From Variovorax paradoxus (GTDB lineage: Bacteria > Pseudomonadota > Gammaproteobacteria > Burkholderiales > Burkholderiaceae_C), in contig NZ_CP045644.1 in NCBI RefSeq assembly GCF_009498455.1, forward strand, positions 2,793,001 through 2,857,000: a stretch of DNA of 64,000 bases, in the 5' to 3' direction. Positions 37,345 through 44,499 of the stretch are shown piece after piece. A program made the position numbers and the translations under genes. The notes under the pieces are model-generated. The model was not told the origin of the DNA. It did no database searches and was given only the letters and a program-made list of their open reading frames with translations. Numbering within the stretch: position 1 is the first letter of the stretch; each line of letters begins with the position of its first letter.

Positions 37345-39243
37345 TCAGACATTGCTGGTCGCGCGCACTTCCTCGAGCGTGGTCCGGCCCGCCAGCACTT
37401 TCTCGATGCCGTCCTGACGCAGCGTGCGCATGCCTTCGCGCATGGCGGCGTCCTGCAGTTCCTCGGCGCGCGCGCCGCCCTGCACCAACCGGCGCAGCCC
37501 CTTCGACATCACCATGAGTTCGTGGATGCCCACGCGGCCCTTGAAGCCGGTGTCGTTGCAGTGCTTGCAGCCGGTGCTGCTGTAGGTCTGCAACTGGCCG
37601 TCGCGCCCGTGGCGCTGCAGCCACTCGGCGCGCACCGCGTCGCGCGCGGCCGGCGTGTCCTGCGCGCCGAAGGCATGCATGTAGTCGGCCAGCAGTTCTT
37701 CGACGGCCTCGGGGCTCGCGGGGCGGCTTTGCACGCACTGCGGGCACAGGCAACGCACCAGCCGCTGTGCCAGCACGGCCAGCAGCGAGTCGGCGAAGTT
37801 GAACGGGTCCATGCCCATGTCGAGCAGGCGCGTCACGGTTTCGGGGGCGCTGTTGGTGTGCAGCGTCGACAGCACGAGGTGGCCGGTGAGCGAGGCCTCG
37901 ATGGCGGTCTTGGCGGTTTCGGCGTCGCGGATCTCGCCGACCATGATCACGTCGGGGTCGGCGCGCACGAAGGCGCGCAACGCCTTGGCAAAGGTCCAGT
38001 CGATGCGCGGGTTGACCTGCACCTGGCGCAGGCCCGGCTGCGTGATCTCGATGGGGTCTTCGGCCGTCCAGATCTTGCGCTCTGGCGTGTTGATGCGCAT
38101 GAGCGCCGAGTGCAAGGTGGTGGTCTTGCCCGAGCCGGTGGGGCCCACGCACAGCACCATGCCGTAGGGCCGGTCGACCGCCTGCGACAGCTGCGCCAGG
38201 TTGCGCTCCGACAAGCCCAGCGCATCGAGCGCGATGGGCTTGGCCGAGGCCAGGATGCGCATCACCACGTCTTCCAGGCCGTTGTTCGTGGGAATGGTGG
38301 CCACGCGCAGCTCGATGCGGTGCTGCGGCGAGTACTTCGAGAAGTTGATCTTGCCGTCCTGCGGCTTGCGCTTTTCGCTGATGTCCAGGTCGCACATGAT
38401 CTTCACGCGCGCGACCACGGCGTTGCGGTAGCTGGGCGGCAGCTCCAGGTAGGTGTAGAGCCGGCCGTCGCGGCGAAAGCGGATGCGCGTTTTTTCCTGG
38501 CCCGGGTCGCTCTCGATGTGGATGTCGGAGGCGCCCTCGCGGTGCGCTTCGAGGATCATGCTGTTGATCATGCGCACCAGCGAGTTGTCCGACTGCTCCA
38601 CGGGCGGCTCGCCGGCGGCGGGCGCGGCGGCCGATTCTTCCTTCTCGAGCGTCTTCAGCAGCGTGCTGGTGCCCGTCATGTCGAACTCGAGCGGTCGCAT
38701 CGGGTCGTTCATGTCGATCACCGGGCGGTCGGCCGCCACCTGGCCGACCTTCTCGTAGGCCTTGTGCAGCACGCCGTCCAGGTCCAGGCACTGGCCCAGC
38801 ACGGGGATCACCTTCATCTGCGCGATGAACTCCACCTCGTCGATCACCGCGTGCCGGTTGGTCGGATCGTCGAGCGCCAGCACCAGGCGCCCGCCGTGCA
38901 GCATGAGCGGCATGACCTGCAGGCGCCGCGCGGCTTCGTGGCTCACCTTGCGCAGCGCATCGGTCGCGGCCGGAAACACATGCAGGTTCACGAGCGGGTA
39001 GCCCATCTTGCGCACCAGCGCGGTCTGCAGCTGGCCGCGGCTCACGACGCCCATGCGCACCAGCGTCTCGCCCAGCGGCACGGTGGGCTCGCGCTGCTGC
39101 TGCTTGAGCGCGGCGTCCAGCTGCGTCTGCGTGACCATGCCCAGCGACATCAGCGCCTGGCCGATGCGCGCGATCGGCATGCGGCTTTGCAGTTCGAGCT
39201 CCTGCACGAGCTGTTCGGGCATGACGACTTCGGTGGCGGCCAT
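37345..39243 (-). CDS. GspE/PilB/MshE-type ATPase with c-di-GMP-binding N-domain
   Basis: A 632-residue secretion/pilus assembly ATPase. Residues 26-49 and 56-79 form two tandem MshEN-type motifs (RIGQALMSLGMV...L...L..Q and PLGETLVRMGVV...L...L), the c-di-GMP-binding pattern of MshE. The ATPase core follows: Walker A GPTGSGKTT near residue 365, Asp box, Walker B PDVIMVGEIRD, His box TGHLVLSTLHTNS, and a CxxC pair of the zinc module (CLCPQC...CKHC). ATG 39243 has GGAGAT upstream. No other type II secretion or type IV pilus genes are nearby, so it is an orphan. It lies 43 bp after the diguanylate cyclase gene. Confidence 0.92.
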   Translation of the reverse strand: MAATEVVMPEQLVQELELQSRMPIARIGQALMSLGMVTQTQLDAALKQQQREPTVPLGETLVRMGVVSRGQLQTALVRKMGYPLVNLHVFPAATDALRKVSHEAARRLQVMPLMLHGGRLVLALDDPTNRHAVIDEVEFIAQMKVIPVLGQCLDLDGVLHKAYEKVGQVAADRPVIDMNDPMRPLEFDMTGTSTLLKTLEKEESAAAPAAGEPPVEQSDNSLVRMINSMILEAHREGASDIHIESDPGQEKTRIRFRRDGRLYTYLELPPSYRNAVVARVKIMCDLDISEKRKPQDGKINFSKYSPQHRIELRVATIPTNNGLEDVVMRILASAKPIALDALGLSERNLAQLSQAVDRPYGMVLCVGPTGSGKTTTLHSALMRINTPERKIWTAEDPIEITQPGLRQVQVNPRIDWTFAKALRAFVRADPDVIMVGEIRDAETAKTAIEASLTGHLVLSTLHTNSAPETVTRLLDMGMDPFNFADSLLAVLAQRLVRCLCPQCVQSRPASPEAVEELLADYMHAFGAQDTPAARDAVRAEWLQRHGRDGQLQTYSSTGCKHCNDTGFKGRVGIHELMVMSKGLRRLVQGGARAEELQDAAMREGMRTLRQDGIEKVLAGRTTLEEVRATSNV

Positions 39244-39286
39244 GGATGGATCTCCTGGTGGGTGTGGGGGCGGCGAGGTCTCGACG

Positions 39287-42010
39287 CTAACGGAAAAACG
39301 CGAACCGGTTGCGGCCCTGCGACTTCGCATCGTAGAGCGCCGTGTCCGCGCGCGCGAGCAATTCGCCGGCGCCGACGGTGGCATCGACCGTCTCGAGGAA
39401 CACGACGCCGATGCTGGTCGTGACGTCCAGCCGCCGGCCGTCCACATGGAACACCGGCGCCTCGATGTGCGCGACGATCTTCTGCGCCACGCCCGCCACC
39501 GCGTCCTTCGAGCGCACGTTCTCGAGCACGATCACGAACTCGTCGCCCGCCAGGCGCACCACGGTGTCGGTCTCGCGCACGCTGCAGCGCAGGCGCCGGG
39601 CGTATTCGGCCAGCACGCCGTCGCCGATGGCGTGGCCGAGCGTGTCGTTGATCGATTTGAAATGGTCGATGTCCAGGAACATCAGCGCCATGCCGCCGTC
39701 GGCGCGGCGTGCGCGCGACATCGCCGCGGGCAACTGCTCGTTGAAGGCCAGCCGGTTCGGCAGGCCGGTCAGCACGTCCATGCGCGCCAGCTCGATGAGC
39801 TTGCGCTCGGCCTCCTTCAGCGCCGTGACGTTGAAGGCCATGAGATAGAAACCCACCACCTGGCCGTTCAGGTCCTTGTCGGGAATCAGGTTGGCCTGGA
39901 AGTGCCCCTCGCGGTCGTGCAGCGGCGCCTGCACCGGATAGTGCGTCGGCTTGCCGGCGAACACCGTCGGCAGGTGGGGCAGGTGTTGCACATACATGGC
40001 CTCGCCCAGGGCCGAGCGCATCGTCACGCCGTCCAGGGGCTGGCGTTCGCCCAGGCCGGCCATCTGCCGCGCGCGGCTGTTGCCGTACAGGCAGTTCTCG
40101 TCGCGGTCGAAGTAGCCCACCAGCGCCGGGATGTTGTCGGTCACGTCGCGCAGGCGCTTTTCCTGCTGCGTGAGGGCGCGGCGGATGTTCACTTCGTCGG
40201 TGATGTCGAAGGTCATCGCGAACACGCCGTGCACCATGCCCTCGGCGTCCTGGTCGGGGATGTAGTGGGCCTTGAAGGTGCGCTCGCCGATGCCCAGCGC
40301 CGGGTCGCCGACCTTCTCGATGATCACCGTCTCGCCCGCCAGGGCGCGCTCGATGTGCGGGCGGACCACCGCGAAATCGGCCTCGCCCCGGATGCCCGGC
40401 ATCCACCGGCCGACCAGCGGATTGCCGTTGTGCAGCGCCCGCACCTTGGCATTGACGAAGGTGTAGTACAGCCCGGAATCGACGTGCGAGACCAGCGCGG
40501 GAATGTTGTCGGTAATGGTGCGGATCTGCGCCTCGCTGTGCGCCAGCTCGAGCTCGATGCGCTTGCGCTGGGTGATGTCGAAGGTCATCGCGTAGTAGCC
40601 GCGCACCTGCCCCTGCGGGGCGACATCGGGAATGAAGTCGGTCTGGAAGAAGTGCTCTTCCTCGTCGCGGTGCGCGGCGCCGCGCCGCTCGAACGACACG
40701 GCTTCGCCCGCCAGCACCCGCTGCAGGTTGCTCTCCAGCGTCGGGTCGTCGTGCAGGCCGCTCATGCTCTGCACGGGCTGGCCCACGAGTTCCTCGACGG
40801 TGTAGCCCAGTTCCTCGCACAGCCGCGCGTTCACGAAGGTGTAGCGGCCCTGCGCGTCGGCGTGCGAGATCATGGCCGGCAGGTTGTCGGTGATGTCGCG
40901 CAGGAATTTCTCGCTCGTCTGGCGCTGCTGCATGAGCCGGTCGAAGGTGCGCGACAGGTCGCCGATCTCGTCGTCCGGGTAGGTGCGCGCCACGGCCGCG
41001 CGGTCGGGGGCCGCGTGGGCGTCGAGCATGTGGCGGTGCAGTTCGGTGACCGGGCGCAGCAGCCGCCGCGCCACGGCCAGCGCCAGCGCACCGGCCAGCA
41101 GCGCCAGCACGATGGCGCCGATCCACGCGGTGCGCTCGATGGCGTCGATGCGCGCGAAGGCCTCGTGGCGCGGGTACATCGAGCCGATGATCCAGTCGGC
41201 CTGGCGGATGCGCTTGAAGGCGTACAGGCCGGGCACGCCCGCGTGGTTGATGCCTTCGAAGGTGCCTTCGAAGCCCGCCAGCGCACGGCCGAGATCGGGG
41301 GCGTCGTCGGCCATCGCCGCGTTGGCCTGCTTGAGCACGCGGTCGGCCAGCGGGTGGTCGATCACGATGCCGTCGGCGGTGGTGATGAACACGTAGCCGG
41401 TCTGGCCGAAGCGCACGTCGGCCAGGTCGCCCAGGATGTTGCGGTCCTTCAGGTTGATGGAGCCCGAGATCACGAAGCGCACCCGGCCGTCGCGGTCGCG
41501 CACGGGCTCGGTGATGGCCACCTGCGCCAGGCCGCTGAGCCGGTTGCGGTAGGGCTCGGAGATCAGGCCGGTGCCGGTGGACACCGTGTCCTTGAAGTAC
41601 GTGCGGTCCTTGATGTTCAGCTTGTGCAGCTGGTCGGGGCCGTTCATGTTGGCGACCAGGTCGCCGTCGGTGTCGAGCATGGCGACGTTGTCGAAGGCCG
41701 CGCGCAGCGAGGGGTGCTGCGTCAGAAAAGCCTGCAGCGGCGCGTCGCTGGTGAAGCCGTGGGTGGCCACGCTCTCCGCCAGTGTCTTCAGCAGCACGCG
41801 CCGGCTGGCGAACTTCTGGTCGACCGCGCTCGCGATGGCCGACAGGCGCGCGAACTCCTCGTTGGCGATCGAGGCCTGCATGCGGTCCTTGACCAGGTGC
41901 AGCGCCACCGTGGCGATGAGGAAGGTGGTGGCCAGCACGATGGCCGCGACGCCTGCGCCCAGGCGTGTGTTCAGGCTGATGCGGGATTTCCCGTTCGCGA
42001 AAATTTTCAT
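39287..42010 (-). CDS. membrane diguanylate cyclase: dCache, HAMP, three PAS, GGDEF
   Basis: A 907-residue sensor. A first membrane helix (VAAIVLATTFLIATVALHLV) leads to a periplasmic dCache-type domain (about 35-300; YFKDTVSTGTGLISEPY, FGQTGYVFITTADGIVIDHP). Then come a second helix ([18 protein letters not shown]), HAMP, three PAS domains each introduced by DITDNLPAMISH, TITDNIPALVSH or DVTDNIPALVGY, and a C-terminal GGDEF domain. The active site reads AGDEF, a variant found in active cyclases, and an RxxD inhibitory site (RETD) lies five residues before it. ATG 42010 is chosen over GTG 42049; neither has a good RBS. It is in an operon with the MshEN ATPase. Confidence 0.92.
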   Translation of the reverse strand: MKIFANGKSRISLNTRLGAGVAAIVLATTFLIATVALHLVKDRMQASIANEEFARLSAIASAVDQKFASRRVLLKTLAESVATHGFTSDAPLQAFLTQHPSLRAAFDNVAMLDTDGDLVANMNGPDQLHKLNIKDRTYFKDTVSTGTGLISEPYRNRLSGLAQVAITEPVRDRDGRVRFVISGSINLKDRNILGDLADVRFGQTGYVFITTADGIVIDHPLADRVLKQANAAMADDAPDLGRALAGFEGTFEGINHAGVPGLYAFKRIRQADWIIGSMYPRHEAFARIDAIERTAWIGAIVLALLAGALALAVARRLLRPVTELHRHMLDAHAAPDRAAVARTYPDDEIGDLSRTFDRLMQQRQTSEKFLRDITDNLPAMISHADAQGRYTFVNARLCEELGYTVEELVGQPVQSMSGLHDDPTLESNLQRVLAGEAVSFERRGAAHRDEEEHFFQTDFIPDVAPQGQVRGYYAMTFDITQRKRIELELAHSEAQIRTITDNIPALVSHVDSGLYYTFVNAKVRALHNGNPLVGRWMPGIRGEADFAVVRPHIERALAGETVIIEKVGDPALGIGERTFKAHYIPDQDAEGMVHGVFAMTFDITDEVNIRRALTQQEKRLRDVTDNIPALVGYFDRDENCLYGNSRARQMAGLGERQPLDGVTMRSALGEAMYVQHLPHLPTVFAGKPTHYPVQAPLHDREGHFQANLIPDKDLNGQVVGFYLMAFNVTALKEAERKLIELARMDVLTGLPNRLAFNEQLPAAMSRARRADGGMALMFLDIDHFKSINDTLGHAIGDGVLAEYARRLRCSVRETDTVVRLAGDEFVIVLENVRSKDAVAGVAQKIVAHIEAPVFHVDGRRLDVTTSIGVVFLETVDATVGAGELLARADTALYDAKSQGRNRFAFFR

Positions 42011-42198
42011 GGGCGTCGTGCAGGCAGCGCAGCGAAGTGGCGGGACCACCGGCCGGCCGTGGGGACACGGCTCACACCATTCGCGAGTTGCGCCTGTAGT
42101 GTGTCAGAAAGTGCGCGAAATGCGCGCCAATTCGGTGCACCTCGCAGGGCTGTACAGCGCCGGACTGTCGCGCAGGCGCACGACAGAAGCCAATCGTA

Positions 42199-42588
42199 TT
42201 ACTCGACGCGCGGCGGCGGCTCCGATCGGGCGGCAGCCGGTGACCGGGCCGGCGCAATGAGCACCATCGCGCCGTCCTGCCCGCGCCGCACGCGCAGGCG
42301 CGTGCCGTCGAGCAGGCGGTCCAGCGCCGCGTCGGCGGCGACCTTTCCCTTGATGCCCCGGGTGGAAAGGTCCTTGACGTCTTCCATCTTGTAGATGAGC
42401 TGCACGCCCGATTGCGCGATGTAGGCGTCGAGCGCGGGCCGCAGCTCGCCGCTCTTCACGTCGAACTCGCGCGCGTGGGCGAAGGCCAGCCCCGTCGCCA
42501 GCAGGCCGGCGGCTGCAGCGGCGAGGGCCAGGCGGGGCGGGTGATGAAGAGGGCAAGGAGGGTGGGGGCTGCCTCGGATTCGAATCAT
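42199..42588 (-). CDS. stand-alone STN-domain protein
   Basis: A 129-residue exported protein: signal peptide (LALAAAAAGLLATGLAFAHA), then a single secretin/TonB short N-terminal (STN) domain (FDVKSGELRPALDAYIAQSGVQLIYKMEDVKDLSTRGIKGKVAADAALDRLLDGTRLRVRRGQDGAMVLI) and a short Pro/Arg tail. The domain is strikingly like the STN domain of the TonB receptor at 44500 (FDVSGGDLKTALDAYIAQGGVQLLYKVDDVKG). In FecA-type receptors this domain passes the signal to FecR. A free copy in the periplasm could compete with or modulate that signal. It has the same ECF promoter as the sigma and receptor genes. Confidence 0.82.
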   Translation of the reverse strand: MIRIRGSPHPPCPLHHPPRLALAAAAAGLLATGLAFAHAREFDVKSGELRPALDAYIAQSGVQLIYKMEDVKDLSTRGIKGKVAADAALDRLLDGTRLRVRRGQDGAMVLIAPARSPAAARSEPPPRVE

Positions 42589-42631
42589 GTCGGTCTGTGT
42601 TTCCGCGAATTGGTTTTTCTTCTGCCCCCGG

Positions 42632-42661
42632 TGAGACGAGTTCGCGGCCACTTTCCGGTAA
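42632..42661 (-). promoter_or_regulatory. FecI-type promoter for the STN gene
   Basis: On the minus strand TTACCGGAA (42661-42653), 13 bases, TCGTCTCA (42639-42632). Same elements and spacing as the promoters at 42764 and 44429. Confidence 0.75.
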
Positions 42662-42763
42662 CGGGGCAAGGGGGAAAAGCCCTTGGACCCGGCCTTCTAG
42701 AATTTCGGGAGCTGCCCCCGGGCACGGAAATCGGAAGAAATTTCGCCGCCGGACCCCCGCGCG

Positions 42764-42793
42764 TTACCGGAAATCTTCGGGCCGTTCGTCTCA
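42764..42793 (+). promoter_or_regulatory. FecI-type promoter for the sigma factor gene
   Basis: TTACCGGAA (42764-42772), 13 bases, TCGTCTCA (42786-42793), 66 bp before the GTG. Extended arms TTTCCGGTAACG (42652) and CGTTACCGGAAA (42762) make the two divergent promoters mirror images. Confidence 0.75.
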
Positions 42794-42859
42794 CTGTCTG
42801 TCGCCAATCCCGGCGGCCTGCCGTTCTCCTTTCGGCCCTTCAATTTCCAGGAGCGCTTC

Positions 42860-43432
42860 GTGGTTCTCAGTGACTTGGATGCCTGGTTCGTCAGCGAGGT
42901 GCTGCCGATGGAAGCCGCGCTCACGCGTTTCCTTCGCCGCAACTGGCGCGACGACGCCGAAGTGCCCGACCTGCGGCAGGACGTCTACGTGCGCATTTAT
43001 GAGTCCGCCTCCAGATCCATGCCCGACCAGGTCAAGCCCTTTGTTTTTGCCACCGCGCGCAACCTGCTGATCGACCGCGCCCGGCGCGCGCAGATCGTTT
43101 CCATCGAGATCATTGCCGACCTCGACGCGCTCGACTTTTCCGCCGACGAGCTCACGCCCGAACGCCACGCCGCCGGCCGCGGCGAGCTGCGGCTGCTGCA
43201 GACCGCGCTCGACGCGCTGCCCTCCAAGTGCCGCCGCGTGATCGAGATGCGCAAGATCGACGGCCTCTCGCAGCGCGAGGTCGCCACGCAGCTGGGCATC
43301 ACCGAGGACACGGTCGAGCGGCAGGTGTCGCGCGGCGTGCGCGCCCTGGCCGACGCCCTGCTGTCGGGCGGCGTGCAGCTGGACACCAAGGCCTTCGGGC
43401 GAGCGCAGAACGAGCGGAGGCTTTCCACATGA
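42860..43432 (+). CDS. FecI-like ECF sigma factor
   Basis: A 190-residue sigma factor of the iron-starvation/FecI type. Region 2: MEAALTRFLRRNWRDDAEVPDLRQDVYVRIYESA...VKPFVFATARNLLIDRARRAQ. Region 4: LQTALDALPSKCRRVIEMRKIDGLSQREVATQLGITEDTVERQVSRGVRALADAL. GTG 42860 follows CAGGAGCG. Its stop overlaps the fecR-like start (ATGA). It probably recognises TTACCGGAA-N13-TCGTCTCA, which precedes itself, the STN gene and the receptor, giving positive autoregulation. Confidence 0.93.
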   Translation: MVLSDLDAWFVSEVLPMEAALTRFLRRNWRDDAEVPDLRQDVYVRIYESASRSMPDQVKPFVFATARNLLIDRARRAQIVSIEIIADLDALDFSADELTPERHAAGRGELRLLQTALDALPSKCRRVIEMRKIDGLSQREVATQLGITEDTVERQVSRGVRALADALLSGGVQLDTKAFGRAQNERRLST

Positions 43433-44427
43433 GCGACGCCCAGCGCATTGAATCCGTGGCCGCCGACTGGCTGGCCCGCCGCGACAGCGGCGCCTGGACC
43501 GACACCGACCAGCAGCAGCTGGACGCCTGGATCGCCGCGTCGATCGCCCACCGCGTGGCCTGGCTTCGGCTGTCCAGCGCGTGGGAGCGCGGCGACCGGC
43601 TGGGCGCACTGCGCACACCGGAGATCCCGATCCCCGCGCCGGCGCCTGCGCAACAGCCGCAGGCGTCACATCCGCCCCAGCGCCTGTCGCGCTTCTCGCT
43701 GCAACGCATCGCCGCCGGCGTGCTCGTGGCCGCCGCCGGCACCGCCTGGCTCGGCTGGCAGTACACGCAGGAAGAACGCGGCCAGCACTACGCCACGGCC
43801 GTGGGCGCGCGCCAGTCGGTCGCGCTGTCCGACGGATCGAAGCTCACGCTGAACACCGCCACGCAGTTGCGCACGGTGGTGAACGACAGCGGGCGCAAGG
43901 TGTGGCTCGACGCGGGCGAGGCCTACTTCGACATCGCGCACGACAAGTCACACCCCTTCGTCGTCGTCGCCGGCGACCGCCTCATCACCGTGCTGGGCAC
44001 GCGCTTTCTCGTGCGGCGCCAGGGCGATCAGGTGAACGTGACGGTGGAAGAGGGGCGCGTGCAGATCGCCGCGGCCCGGCCCGATGCAAAAAGCGCCGAG
44101 CCCACCGTGCTCACGCGCAACCAGGCAGCGGTCACGCATGCCGACAACGTGCTCGTGATGTCGAAGGCGCCCAAGCAGGTCGACGACGAGCTGCGCTGGC
44201 GCGAAGGCAAGCTCGTGTTCGACCAGACCACGCTGGGCGATGCGGCCGCCCAGTTCAACCGCTACAACCTGCGCAAGCTCGTGATCGCCGACCCGGTCGT
44301 CGCGCAGGTGCGCATCGGCGGCAGCTTCGATGCGAACAACATGAGCGGCTTCGTGGTGCTTCTGAAGCAGGGCTTCGGCCTTGCAGCACACGAGGCAGGC
44401 AATGAAATAAGAATTTCGAGTCAGTAA
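43429..44427 (+). CDS. FecR-like transmembrane sigma regulator
   Basis: A 332-residue regulator: cytoplasmic FecR N-domain (ESVAADWLARRDSGAWTDTDQQQLDAWIAASIAHRVAWLRLSSAWERGDRL), Pro-rich linker, one membrane helix (IAAGVLVAAAGTAWLGWQY), periplasmic FecR domain (YATAVGARQSVALSDGSKLTLNTATQLRTVV...VWLDAGEAYFDIAHDKSHPFVVVAGDRLITVLGTRFLVRR) and a C-terminal STN-binding region (LRWREGKLVFDQTTLGDAAAQFNRYN...VRIGGSFDANNMSGFVVLL). It transmits the loaded-receptor signal to the sigma factor. The receptor promoter begins two bases after its stop codon. Confidence 0.92.
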   Translation: MSDAQRIESVAADWLARRDSGAWTDTDQQQLDAWIAASIAHRVAWLRLSSAWERGDRLGALRTPEIPIPAPAPAQQPQASHPPQRLSRFSLQRIAAGVLVAAAGTAWLGWQYTQEERGQHYATAVGARQSVALSDGSKLTLNTATQLRTVVNDSGRKVWLDAGEAYFDIAHDKSHPFVVVAGDRLITVLGTRFLVRRQGDQVNVTVEEGRVQIAAARPDAKSAEPTVLTRNQAAVTHADNVLVMSKAPKQVDDELRWREGKLVFDQTTLGDAAAQFNRYNLRKLVIADPVVAQVRIGGSFDANNMSGFVVLLKQGFGLAAHEAGNEIRISSQ

Positions 44428-44428
44428 A

Positions 44429-44458
44429 TTACCGGAATGTGACGGGGCATTCGTCTCA
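44429..44458 (+). promoter_or_regulatory. FecI-type promoter for the TonB receptor
   Basis: TTACCGGAA (44429-44437), 13 bases, TCGTCTCA (44451-44458), 41 bp before the receptor ATG. Third copy of the motif in this locus. Confidence 0.75.
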
Positions 44459-44499
44459 GTGGGTACCCAAACAAATAACCACGCTGGAGAAGACACCCC

